NCBI GenBank assembly: GCA_023897205.1
Contig: JAHWDD010000002.1
Span: 868,001-932,000 of the forward strand
Source of the DNA: Exophiala sp. HKRS030
Lineage: Eukaryota > Ascomycota > Eurotiomycetes > Chaetothyriales > Herpotrichiellaceae
Direction of reading: 5' to 3'
Length of the DNA: 64,000 bases
A program made the position numbers and the translations under genes. The notes beneath the pieces were generated by a model. The model did not search any database and was not told the DNA's origin. It saw only the letters and a program-made list of their open reading frames with translations. Shown one piece after another: positions 21,273 through 31,414 of the stretch; the first letter of the stretch is position 1, and every line of letters begins with the position of its first letter.

Positions 21273-24200
21273 CTACACGATGATCAAATTCGCAATCCTA
21301 ACACCCTTTGTCTCCACATGATAGCGTCTCTTGACACCAACGGCCACCGTCTTCAAAGCCAAAGCGTCATATACGTTCTTCCCACCACCGACCATGACCA
21401 TGTGTATGGGATTATGCCGCAACAACCCAGCCGGTGTGCGTTGCGGCTGGTCGAGGTGAGGTCTGATCAAGTTCTCTTCATGGTTGAAATCGCCAGTACC
21501 ACCACCACCACCACCACCAACCACGTCGTTTTCGTCGTCAGAAATCCGATCACTACCGTATGACACGACAACGACAAGTTGGAGAGACTGCGAGGATGGG
21601 GTAAAAGTAGGAATGTTGGCGAGTTTCGTACTAAAGTTGCATCCTCCGCGTTTCACCACGAGGACCTGGTGTGTCTTGACGACGTGGGCCGGGAGTTTAT
21701 GGTCGCAGAGGTCGTCGGTCGCGTAGATCGTGGTCCACGACAGAGGAGGCGGTTGCGAACCCACGTTGGTCATGCTCATGACTTCAGGCCACTCTGGTAA
21801 CAAAGCCGCACCGGGACCGGTGGGCGTGACTGCCGCGACGTGATAGCGTGGCTTGCTGTCAGAAGAAGACGCCGCTTGTTGCTGCTGTGACGACGAAGAC
21901 GATGACAAAGTGGAGTGGACTGAAAGCGGAGTGGTAAACGGCCACGATTGCTGATGAGGGTGATCTTTGAGGAGGTTCGAGATTTGCGAGACGATGGCGT
22001 TCCAGGCTGCCCGCATCGCACTGTCAGAATCCGCAGAGCCCCCTCCCAGGTCGTCAAGACTGAGGAGCAACGCTTCGTCGGTGATATTGGACTGGACTTC
22101 GTCTTCAGGCGGCTCGATGGGACCGGAGAGGTCGATTACAATGTCCAGCATAATTGGATCTCGAATGCGTGTAAAGTTTGGGTCTGTGTTGCTCAAACTT
22201 TCCTTGCCCGAGTCTCGGGCTAGAAACACTTTCTCGTCTTTACCTAGAGGGATATTGTTGATTGTTTGAATGCGAAAGGCATCATCAAATATGCCTGTAT
22301 CTAGCAGGATGGGGACATCTTGAACCATTCCGAGACGGAGTCCGCCGAGGGAATTGATCAGGAGGCCTTCCCTGACGCGCTGGAGTGGCGGTGCCGGTTG
22401 ACCTAGATGTGTGGCTGCGGGAAATGATATATCGAGCGTGGGTTTTGTCGGGATGAGAGAACTGATGGCGTTGAAGGGGATCAACTCCATTGGCAGTGTC
22501 CACGGGTAGTATGTGTAGTTGGAGGGGGAACTGATGTCTGAGAGTGTGATGCTAGGATGATCAGCAGCGTATTCTCCAAGTACGGACTCCACGTTATCCC
22601 TTGTCGGCATCAAATGCAATCTGGCAAGGTTGGCGGCATGGTAAACGTCTCCCCTGGCAGCGATATTTGAGATACTGAAGGGCAGTGGTGGTGGACTAAC
22701 GGGACAGAAAGCCTCTTCTTGGGGAACAGGGTTCCAAAGCTTCCCTTGATGATGGCCATTGTCCACACTGCGAGGAATCAGCAATGGATGACCCTCTGTA
22801 GTGAACACGAACGGCTCATCCAGGTGGTTGAGAGGATGTGAAGGGTCGAAAAGGAGAAACAGATACTTGGCGGTTTCGCCCAAAAAGAAGCTCTCCATTC
22901 TATCCGTCTGTTCACCCGTCAAGACATTTTGAATGCTGGCCCAGCCGCATTTGGTCCAGCAACGACGCTTGATGTCCCGAAGGACCATTTCTCCGACATG
23001 GAAGTACCATGGATCTTCAGTGGCACGGTATAGGTAGTATGTTGACTCGATAAATTCTGGTCGGCCGACCCACCAGCCCAATCCGCCCTCGATACCTCCA
23101 GTAACTAAACTCCAACGCTCTGGAAGAGCAGAGAATCTGTCCCAGAGTGCAGTCTGAAGAAGATGTGTTTCGACGGCCTCTTCAACATGGCCTGCCAGTG
23201 CCAGCAAGCCAGGGTAGAACGCGCTCAGTGCGTCGACCCAAAACCCTCTAGCAGCACCCGTGATCAAGTCAGCTTGAATATAGTGGGGGTGCTGGAAGTT
23301 AGGGCCTCTATAGAGGTGCCTTCGAATTGCAGCCTGAGCAGCGTTCCAGGCTGCGAGAAAGGCTTGAGAGGTGTCCTCTTCCAGCGGTAGAGGATCAAAA
23401 AGTACACGAGGGTCTTCCGCATCCGTGGGTGTCGCATAAGCGGGGTGTGCATCTCTAGAAAGCAGCACGTGGGATTTGTAGGCATACTCAAAGAAGCTGT
23501 CGATGCCGGCACCAATGCCGGTCCAGGTACCTATCCAGTTTCCCGTTTCAGCATCAATACCGCTCCCAATCAAGTCAAGATCACTGCGTCGATTCCAAAT
23601 GGCCCAGAATGCTCGCTTAGCAAGCTCTTCAAAGCGGCTGTCTCCGGTCAGACGACTCAGCACAGTGAATTCGAGGACCAGACTTCCAGCACCAGCACTA
23701 CATGTTTCGGTGATCTCTGGAGCAGTCTGACGAGCGTCACACTGACCACGTCCTGTGTCGGCATTCAAAGGGGAATTGGTATAGAATGGAATGCCTGTGC
23801 GGAGATTGACCCGAGGATATGGTATTCCGGTCGACGACCAAAATGCAGGGATTAAACGGTTTCCCAGGTCGTACGCCAGTCTCAGAAGTTGCCCATCATA
23901 TTTGAAGCCATTCTTCCACAGTATGACATTAGTATGATTGCTTGTGAAACTCTTCCGTGATGTTTTCGCAAAGACATTCTTCTGGTTTACAGGAGAGTAT
24001 CCACGTATAGGCAAGTCTCCCGTGGCGAATAAGTGGGCACTTAGCAGGCCACCCAGCCCTCGTATCGCAGTCTCAAAGACTTGGACCTTGCTATCCAAGT
24101 CAAATCCTCGAGCTCTTAGACCTTGGCCGGACTCCTCATCTGTGCCATCGCCGTATTGCTCGACCAGACTGCGGACACCGTCCTGGAACAAGTGTAGGGC

Positions 24201-24602
24201 TTTGTTATGTTTCGGGGTGGTAGGACTAGATGCTAGGATAGCAAGTGTCGACAGGCTATCTATCAGAGTCAAGGAGTAGTTTCCTAAAGGGTCGTTGACT
24301 TCGATGTGAGCCGGATTCTCACGGTCGCGTGTCAGGGGTCTGCAGGATATAGGTCGCAGTTCGTCCTCAGGGAATGCATGGGCCATATAATTTTCGTATC
24401 CATGATAAAATAGATCTTCAACCTCCTTCTTCAACGCTTTGATCTGGCCTGGCGTCTGTGCCTCGACTCTCACGACGGATGTGAGACTGATGACGAGAAT
24501 CACCAGCGAAACAAAGTTCAGCCATTGTGTTAGGTGCCAGGTTCTCGATGCTGAGTACAACGATGCAGCTAGAGGCGTCACATTCTGCTGGCCTATGCGC
24601 AT
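21273..24602 (-). CDS. GH47 alpha-mannosidase-like protein, EDEM/Htm1 type, with protease-associated (PA) domain
   Basis: A single long exon; the first ATG, at 24602, gives 1109 residues. A hydrophobic N-terminal segment (WLNFVSLVILVISL) ending before VEAQTPGQ fits an ER signal or anchor. The GH47 (alpha/alpha)7-barrel covers about residues 45-580. Motifs are LIDSLSTLAIL, CSAGAGSLVLEFTVLSRLTG, GNWIGTWTGIGAGIDSFFEY, PEFIESTYYLYRAT, DRMESFFLGETAKYL and the calcium-binding threonine region FTTEGHPLL. A PA-like domain (CDHKLPAHVVKTHQVLVVKRG) lies near residue 970. This layout is that of EDEM proteins, which trim or recognise mannose on misfolded glycoproteins and send them to ER-associated degradation. 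LHS1, another ER quality-control gene, lies 2.2 kb away. Glycine-rich and Ser-rich spacers near the C-terminus are probably disordered. A large intron-free gene is unusual in this intron-rich window. Confidence 0.93.
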   Translation of the reverse strand: MRIGQQNVTPLAASLYSASRTWHLTQWLNFVSLVILVISLTSVVRVEAQTPGQIKALKKEVEDLFYHGYENYMAHAFPEDELRPISCRPLTRDRENPAHIEVNDPLGNYSLTLIDSLSTLAILASSPTTPKHNKALHLFQDGVRSLVEQYGDGTDEESGQGLRARGFDLDSKVQVFETAIRGLGGLLSAHLFATGDLPIRGYSPVNQKNVFAKTSRKSFTSNHTNVILWKNGFKYDGQLLRLAYDLGNRLIPAFWSSTGIPYPRVNLRTGIPFYTNSPLNADTGRGQCDARQTAPEITETCSAGAGSLVLEFTVLSRLTGDSRFEELAKRAFWAIWNRRSDLDLIGSGIDAETGNWIGTWTGIGAGIDSFFEYAYKSHVLLSRDAHPAYATPTDAEDPRVLFDPLPLEEDTSQAFLAAWNAAQAAIRRHLYRGPNFQHPHYIQADLITGAARGFWVDALSAFYPGLLALAGHVEEAVETHLLQTALWDRFSALPERWSLVTGGIEGGLGWWVGRPEFIESTYYLYRATEDPWYFHVGEMVLRDIKRRCWTKCGWASIQNVLTGEQTDRMESFFLGETAKYLFLLFDPSHPLNHLDEPFVFTTEGHPLLIPRSVDNGHHQGKLWNPVPQEEAFCPVSPPPLPFSISNIAARGDVYHAANLARLHLMPTRDNVESVLGEYAADHPSITLSDISSPSNYTYYPWTLPMELIPFNAISSLIPTKPTLDISFPAATHLGQPAPPLQRVREGLLINSLGGLRLGMVQDVPILLDTGIFDDAFRIQTINNIPLGKDEKVFLARDSGKESLSNTDPNFTRIRDPIMLDIVIDLSGPIEPPEDEVQSNITDEALLLSLDDLGGGSADSDSAMRAAWNAIVSQISNLLKDHPHQQSWPFTTPLSVHSTLSSSSSSQQQQAASSSDSKPRYHVAAVTPTGPGAALLPEWPEVMSMTNVGSQPPPLSWTTIYATDDLCDHKLPAHVVKTHQVLVVKRGGCNFSTKLANIPTFTPSSQSLQLVVVVSYGSDRISDDENDVVGGGGGGGTGDFNHEENLIRPHLDQPQRTPAGLLRHNPIHMVMVGGGKNVYDALALKTVAVGVKRRYHVETKGVRIANLIIV

Positions 24603-25164
24603 GGCACATTCAGGATCCGTAGGGCCTACTATGGCGCCCCGAACGATCACATGCGGCAGGCAAGGACTGTTGCCGATGCTGGATGGGTAATGTGGTGATG
24701 ATATCTGGCACTTTTGTTTTGCCGCGAGACATGATGCGCCGCTTTAGTCGTAGAGTCCGATAATGGAGCGCGGCGATTGGCTCCAGCTCCGGAATCTCTG
24801 AGCGGCAGGCATTATCTGCTTAGTCAGCTGTCGATGCCTTTTGCCTCGGTGGCCACGGCGATTTTTGGGTTTGGCTTTCCCCGAAGGAGGATTCGGAGGT
24901 TAATGAGGTTCAAGGACTTTAGATAAAAAAGCTTTGTATATCCGTTTACATTACAAACCTCATAGGAGATAGGGAAAAATTCGGTGCCTTTTCAGGTAAG
25001 CATTAACGAGGTAGATTCACAACAATATAGTAGGTCAACTAGGTGGATTTTCTTTAAATATCCCATTCATCCTTCAAGCACCATCCCAGGGTGGCTTCAT
25101 TGCTCTCACTCACAGTTGTCAACCGAAATCTACATCCTGATATACTCTCTGGAATAAGGCAAAC
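24603..25164. other. Divergent promoter region, GH47 and SDR genes
   Basis: 562 bp between two divergent starts with no gene. AT-rich blocks near 24920-25060 (for example TTTAAATAT at about 25053) may serve as promoter elements for the reductase. Confidence 0.45.
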
Positions 25165-26206
25165 ATGACGCTGAAGGTCTTATTGACAGGAGGAAGCGGG
25201 TTTGTCGCGACCCATGTGCTTCAGAAACTCCTTGAGCATGGGTAAGTGAAAGTCGAAATACTTGACTGTCAGACCACTAAATGACTACAGGCACAAGGTG
25301 GTCACAACTGTACGGTCTGACGAGAAGGGCCGATATCTTCTAGACTTGTTCAAAGGAAACCCCGTCACCTATACCGTCGTCCAGGATATCGCCGCTGAAG
25401 GCGCATTCGACGAGGCTGTCAAGTCAGATCCTCCCTTCGATGCTGTCATACATACCGCTTCACCATTTCACTACAATGTGCAGGACAACAAAAGAGACAT
25501 GATAGATCCGGCGGTGAATGGTACTACTGGGATTCTCAAAGCCATTGTGAAGTTCGCTCCGTCGGTCCGGCATGTGGTGATCACGTCGTCATTTGCAGCC
25601 ATTTCGAACCCGAAAGCGCCGCCAAAGGTGTATAGCGAGGAGATCTGGAACGACATGACTATGGAAGAAGCGCTCACGACGAAGAATCCGCAAGCGGCTT
25701 ATCGAGCAAGCAAAACGTTCGCTGAACAGGCTGCCTGGGAGTTTGTTAAGATACAAAAGCCACATTTCGGCCTAACCGTGCTGAACCCACCGATGATATA
25801 CGGGCCTGTGATTCACGAGGTGGCCTCCCTAGATGCGCTGAATACTTCAAGCATACGGATTTTGGACCTATTGTTGGGTAAACCACGGGACGGGCCAGTT
25901 GGTTCCCCGATTTACGTCGACGTTCGCGACCTCGCTTTGGCACATGTACTCTCGATCGAGAAGCCCGAAGCTTCAGGGCAGCGGATATTCATGGCTGCAG
26001 GAATGGGCTCGGAGAAAGAAATGGGTGATATCATCAAACGATCTTTCCCAGAACTGGCAAAGAATGTTCGCGACGACCTTGTCGCAGACATGCCACCATA
26101 TGGCATCGACAACAGCAAAGCCAAGAAGATACTAGGGATAACTTACCGAAGCCTGGAGGAGACAGTTGTAGACACCGTCAAGTCACTGCAGGCGTTAGGA
26201 GCTTGA
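25165..26206 (+). CDS. NAD(P)-dependent reductase, extended SDR (GRE2 / dihydroflavonol-reductase-like)
   Basis: Exons 25165-25241 and 25291-26206 give 330 residues. The Rossmann dinucleotide motif LLTGGSGFVATHV is at the N-terminus. HTASPFHYN, VRHVVITSSFAAI and the catalytic Tyr163-x3-Lys167 (YRASK) are present, followed by GLTVLNPPMIYGP. In this family the enzyme reduces carbonyls such as methylglyoxal, isovaleraldehyde or larger ketones using NADPH in the cytosol. A substrate is not inferable. The 49-bp intron follows the family's usual position just after the first helix. It stands head to head with the GH47 gene. Confidence 0.94.
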
Positions 26207-26771
26207 CCTGAGAAACAAGTCGGGTCGCTCGTCAATATATTCTCCGAGTTTGTCCAGAGTGGACTGCTAGAACACATAGAATAGTAATCGCTTGTGTCCA
26301 GCAGGAGGAAAATTCGTAATGTGAATCAAACTATTCCTTCATTACCTAATTATTTGCGAATCCAAGACTCTATGCATAAAAATGGCTCTGATATACAGAA
26401 GGGGTTGATATATCCTGACGGTTTCAGGTTACTGTCTGTCAGCTTTCTTTTAGCAACATTTACACTCTATACCATAAGGAAAACCCTTGTCAGACGTATA
26501 AATTTTCGCAGATGTCATGACTCGAGATTGGACTCAAATCCTTTCAGGTGATATAATCCCCTGACTCGCGTCGACTGGACAAGTTGTCAAGAATCCTGAG
26601 AAGCACAGAAGTTATTTGATGTGGCCATCTATACCAGTCTGACGGAGTTCAGAACACTTTTCGCCTCATTCTCTGTATTCCGCTTTTTATCAGAGATGCC
26701 CTTGCAGGTCAAGTAAATCTCTCGCCCTCCAGAGAAGTATCGAGTCTACAAAACAAGTATCTTCACACAAA
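26207..26771. other. Intergenic region upstream of LHS1
   Basis: No supported gene. It is expected to hold the LHS1 promoter. I looked for an unfolded-protein-response element and saw no clear full match. Confidence 0.45.
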
Positions 26772-29741
26772 ATGGCTCCCCCAGGGCGGCGGAAGTCTTA
26801 CCTGACCGCTCTTTTCCCTCTACTACTCCTACTCCTCCTTTCCAGCAGCGCTCACGCCGCTTCCGCCGTTCTCGGTATAGACTTAGGCACCGAGTATCTC
26901 AAGGCGGCGATTGCAAAACCTGGCAGTCCGATCGAGATCGTTCTGTCGAAAGACTCGAAAAGAAGGGAAGCAGCTACACTTGCATTCAAGCCAATACGAG
27001 GACAATTAAATGACAAGGATGTCTTTCCGGAGAGGCTATACGGCGGAGATGCCGTGGCACTGTCTGCTAGGTTTCCCACCGATGTCTACCCTAATCTGAA
27101 GACTTTGCTGGGCGTTGAAACTTCATCGGACGCAGTCAAGGCTTATTCCGCGAGATATCCTGGATTGGACATCGAGACAATATCAAGATCTGGAGATGCT
27201 GGCACTGTGGGATTCAAGAGCCATAGCTTTGGCAAGAGAAATGAGGTCTTCATGGTTGAGGAACTGCTCGCGATGGAGTTGAAAAATGTTCGAAGTAATG
27301 CAGAAGCAATGGTTCCTAAAGGCACCCATGTTACCGATGTAGTCATCACGTACCCTGCGTTCTACACCGCGGAGGAGAAGCGAGCTATAGAATTGGCAGC
27401 CGATCTCGCAGGACTGAGAGTACTGGGTTTGATCAGCGACGGGCTTGCTGTTGGTTTGAACTACGCAACCCATCGCACCTTTGAAAGTGCCTCCGATGGA
27501 GGAAAACCAGAACACCACCTTGTATACGACATGGGTGCAGGTTCAACCACAGCAACAGTTCTCAAGTTTCAGTCCAGGACCGTCAAGGGGCCAATGAAGC
27601 GCAACCAAACTTTCCAAGAAGTGATTGTGTTAGGAACTGGGTATGATACAACGCTTGGTGGAGACTCTATGAATGATCTTATCGTCGAAGACATTGTCAG
27701 TCGGTTCTTGGCAAGTCCCAAGGCTCAGAAGTTGAACCTCAAAGAAGACCAAGTGCGCAAACATGGAAAGACAATGGCTAGGATCTGGAAGGACGCGGAA
27801 CGGATGCGACAGCTCTTAAGCGCTAACGCAGCGTCCTCGGCGACTTTCGAAGGGCTCTACGACGACGACATTAATTTCAAGTATAGTCTGACTAGAGAGC
27901 AATTTGAAGAACTCACCACAAGTCACGCAGCTCGAGTCGCCTCTCCGCTCGGGGTGGCGCTGGAATCAGCAGGTCTTACGCTTGACGAAGTCGACTCAGT
28001 CATTTTACATGGCGGCGCCGTTAGAACGCCCTTCGTCCAAAAGCAGCTTGAGAAAGTGGCTGGTGGATCTGGCAAGCTAAAGGCAAATGTCAATGCTGAT
28101 GAGGCAGCAGTCATGGGCGCAGGCTTCAAAGCAGCCTCCTTAAGCTCGAGTTTCAGAGTCAAGGACATTCGGGATACCGATATTGCAGGGAGCACAGTCA
28201 CACTGAAGTGGCCTTCCGACGAAAAGGAAAGATCCCAAAAGCTTTTCATGCCTTCATCCCAGATTGGTGCCGAGAAGCAGGTTCCACTCAAGGCACTCGA
28301 AGACATCAAGTTGAGTTTCATCCAAACAGCCCAGGGCAAGGATATTCCAATTCTTGATGTCGAAGCAACCAACCTGACCAAGTCCGTGGCAACATTAAAA
28401 GACAAGCATGACTGTGGCGCCACAAACATCACCACAGCCTTCACCGTTCGACTTAGTCCCCTCGATGGACTGCCCGAGGTGCTATCTGGACTGGTCAGCT
28501 GCGAGGCTAATAACAGCAAGTCGGGGACAGTGATGGACAACGTCAAGGGACTTTTCGGGTTCGGATCAAAGAAAGATGACGAGCAAAAGGTGCTCGAGGA
28601 TGATACCGAAAGTGACGAGAGCTCCACCAAAGTCACTCCATTGCCAGTTTCAGACCCGACGAGCTCAGGAACGACCGTGTCCGAAGCCTCGCCCACAATC
28701 GCAGGTTCATCGTCAGCATCGACTACCAAATCAGCAAAGTCCACGCCGTCTGTAATTTCGATTCCTCTCGCCCTGAGATCGACCATGGTAGGTCGTAATG
28801 CCCCACCAACACAGGCCTTGGCCAAGTCACGACAGAGATTGACACAATTTGACACCTCGGATCGAAATGCGATTCTTCGTGCCGAAGCGTTGAACACACT
28901 CGAGGCCTTCACCTATAGGGCCCGTGATTACCTGGAGGATGAGTCCTTCATTCAGGCGTCGAGCGTGTCGACACGGAAAGCACTGGAAAAACAGCTCGCC
29001 ACTATCTCCGACTGGCTTTACGGTGATGGTGCAGACGCCAAAGTCCAAGACTTCAAGGATAGGTTGAAGCAGCTTCACAACCTGGTTGACCCTGTTCTGA
29101 AGCGTCAAGATGAAGCGCTGAAGCGGCCCGACGCTATCAAAGCCTTGGAAGACGGCTTAGATAACATGAGCGGTATGATCAAGATGGTCGAAGGTAATAT
29201 TCAAAAAGCGATGGAAGAGTCAGCATCAAGTGCGAGCGCGACAGCATCATCCATTGCCTCTAGCGCCACTACCAGCTCTTCAACACAAGCGGGAGAGGGT
29301 GATGATCTCGAAGATGACCCCTACAGCACGTCTTCAGCGGCCGCAGCGGCCGAAACAGAAGAGCCTCCCGTAATAAAACCTTACGAATACACGAAGGAAG
29401 ATTTGTCGTCACTGACAACAAAGTATGATACGGTCAAGGCATGGCTAGATGAGAAGACGAAACTTCAAGATAAGTTAGGTCCGTCAGATGATCCAGCTAT
29501 CTTGGTGTCTGAGTTGGAGACACGCAGACAAGAGCTCCAGAAGGCGGTCTCGGAGGTCATCATGAAAGCTGTCAAATTCCAAGACATTCCACGGAAGCCC
29601 AAAGGCAATAAGAAGGGAAAGACGAAAACCAAGAAGAGCAAGTCTTCGGGCGAGAGTGTGAGCAAGACAGCTGGCAGCTCGTCATCGGCGGCTGGAGCCT
29701 CGTCGACAGGGACGCCAAAGAGTGTCAAAGATGAACTCTAG
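26772..29741 (+). CDS. LHS1: ER lumenal Hsp70-related chaperone LHS1 (GRP170/ORP150 type)
   Basis: A single exon of 989 residues. A signal peptide rich in Leu (LTALFPLLLLLLLSSSAHA) is followed directly by the nucleotide-binding start AVLGIDLGTEYLKAAIAKPG. Other ATPase-domain motifs are DVVITYPAFYT, LVYDMGAGSTTATVLKF and SVILHGGAVRTPFVQKQL. A long acidic, Ser-rich insertion (about residues 610-670) and an extended C-terminal helical domain are typical of GRP170 proteins and distinguish it from BiP. The protein ends KDEL, an ER retrieval signal. LHS1 acts as a nucleotide exchange factor for BiP/Kar2 and as a holdase in protein import and folding. The neighbouring GH47 gene also serves ER quality control. 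Confidence is very high. Confidence 0.98.
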   Translation: MAPPGRRKSYLTALFPLLLLLLLSSSAHAASAVLGIDLGTEYLKAAIAKPGSPIEIVLSKDSKRREAATLAFKPIRGQLNDKDVFPERLYGGDAVALSARFPTDVYPNLKTLLGVETSSDAVKAYSARYPGLDIETISRSGDAGTVGFKSHSFGKRNEVFMVEELLAMELKNVRSNAEAMVPKGTHVTDVVITYPAFYTAEEKRAIELAADLAGLRVLGLISDGLAVGLNYATHRTFESASDGGKPEHHLVYDMGAGSTTATVLKFQSRTVKGPMKRNQTFQEVIVLGTGYDTTLGGDSMNDLIVEDIVSRFLASPKAQKLNLKEDQVRKHGKTMARIWKDAERMRQLLSANAASSATFEGLYDDDINFKYSLTREQFEELTTSHAARVASPLGVALESAGLTLDEVDSVILHGGAVRTPFVQKQLEKVAGGSGKLKANVNADEAAVMGAGFKAASLSSSFRVKDIRDTDIAGSTVTLKWPSDEKERSQKLFMPSSQIGAEKQVPLKALEDIKLSFIQTAQGKDIPILDVEATNLTKSVATLKDKHDCGATNITTAFTVRLSPLDGLPEVLSGLVSCEANNSKSGTVMDNVKGLFGFGSKKDDEQKVLEDDTESDESSTKVTPLPVSDPTSSGTTVSEASPTIAGSSSASTTKSAKSTPSVISIPLALRSTMVGRNAPPTQALAKSRQRLTQFDTSDRNAILRAEALNTLEAFTYRARDYLEDESFIQASSVSTRKALEKQLATISDWLYGDGADAKVQDFKDRLKQLHNLVDPVLKRQDEALKRPDAIKALEDGLDNMSGMIKMVEGNIQKAMEESASSASATASSIASSATTSSSTQAGEGDDLEDDPYSTSSAAAAAETEEPPVIKPYEYTKEDLSSLTTKYDTVKAWLDEKTKLQDKLGPSDDPAILVSELETRRQELQKAVSEVIMKAVKFQDIPRKPKGNKKGKTKTKKSKSSGESVSKTAGSSSSAAGASSTGTPKSVKDEL

Positions 29742-31414
29742 ATGATATTTTGTTAGCGTAAATTTGAATCATTTGAACGAACTTGGAAGATGTGATCATG
29801 TTTACAAAAGAGGGGGCCAAAACACCACACGGTGAACATGCTCAAGATGAAAAGTGCAAGTACAAGATTGTAGGCATATCCAGGCTGGTTGGTGGGCCAC
29901 CTTAGCATGTACTCTGTAGGAATACTGTACAATACTTGTGGCCACGTTCGTGAGGCCAGCGTGGTATGTTCCAGAACAAAAGGCTGAAACGCAGGAAATC
30001 ACACAGTGGCGGAATGAGAATCCTTGAGACTGCACAAATGTTCAAAAGGTCGAGACTGCCAGGGTGTGCACGATGACCATTGGTCCTTGGGAACTACGCG
30101 AGCAGAGCGTGCGGGACAAGCCACCGTCAGCCCTACTTACATCATGCCATTCTTTGGTACGCAATTTGTATGCAGACGACGTAAGGGTCCGATGGAATTG
30201 CTGAATGCGGCCACGGACGCGGCTCGTCTGCATTCCAGCTGTCGTAGACCAAACCTGCTCAGGTCAAGCGGGGAGCAATCGACGTGGGCGCCCGATTAAA
30301 TAGCGGTATCAGGCTATACGAGAATTGTAAGGAAATCCAAGACATGGGATCTTCGCTTGGAGGCACGGAGGGAAGTCGAAGGCCGTTCTCACCGCTGTTT
30401 GCTAGATAGGTACTGTACGGAGTAGGGAGTATCTAGATTGAATAATCAAGTTGGGTACCTAGTTCGAATCGTGGCTTTGGTCAAGAGGATGGGAATGTGT
30501 GGAATGTGTCCGTTCCATCCTTTCAGCCCCCAAGGGCGACCAAAAAAGAGTCAGCCCAAATCTGCGGCGTTAGTCGCAAGACAGGACGAGACACGGTAAT
30601 AAAACCAGATTTGATACCCGACGGGTTGAGGAGGTGGGATGGTGCTTGGGGGTTCCAATGCTCGCCTCTATGCATGTACTATTGAGTAGGGCACGGGTAA
30701 TACTCGTAGAGCGACCGTCAGAGACTCCTTAGATATATCCGTACTTATACTCTGTAAATTGTGTATGGTAACTCGTAACTCTGTAATAAATCCGTGATAA
30801 CTCGTAGAGGGGGCAGCAACTCGTCAGAATCCAAGTCTTGGCCACCACTCAGCACCTTTGTTCAATCATGCAAACAACTGATACTCGTGCGGAATGATCT
30901 CTTTTCTTTATCTTCTCATCCTGCATCTGTCGAGAGACGACAACTTCTTGGACAGTACTCTGTAATCACTGGCAGTTGGGGCCATCGACATTCCATTCCA
31001 GAATCCCTCTTAGTTGAAGATCACAGCCCGACAGCTTAAATTCCAGGTACCAATTCCCAAGCGTTCAACCAACTTCTCTAGGCTGCTATTTGAGACTCCA
31101 GCGTCTCCAGTCGCCCTGTCACTGCCACGTCTTCTCCATAAAGCTGACCGTCAGCTTCGCCCGCACGGCCCTTGTACGAGAAAGCCCGCTGCCGCATCAG
31201 TACTGGCCCTGGTCGTAACCACTGCCTCAGGCTGCTGCTGCTCCTCCTCCTCGCCTCGCATCTTACAACCCACCACAACCACAAACTGCGCTCACCTCGC
31301 CCTCGTACCTCTCCTTCCCTCGTTCTGGTTCCGGCTAAAGCTTGCCATCTCCTACTCTCCCGCCAATTCTAACTGCTCTTTCCATCCGACCTTTCTCTCA
31401 TTCTTGTCGATGTC
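29742..31414. other. Intergenic region between two Hsp70-family genes
   Basis: About 1.7 kb without a supported gene. The right half (31050-31410) is pyrimidine-rich, as expected for the promoter and long 5' leader of the HSPA12-like gene. Overlapping small frames there have no recognisable content. Confidence 0.5.

Noticed and set aside
27923..28912. 329-codon minus-strand frame inside LHS1
   Set aside because: It overlaps an intact Hsp70 reading frame and has no recognisable domain.
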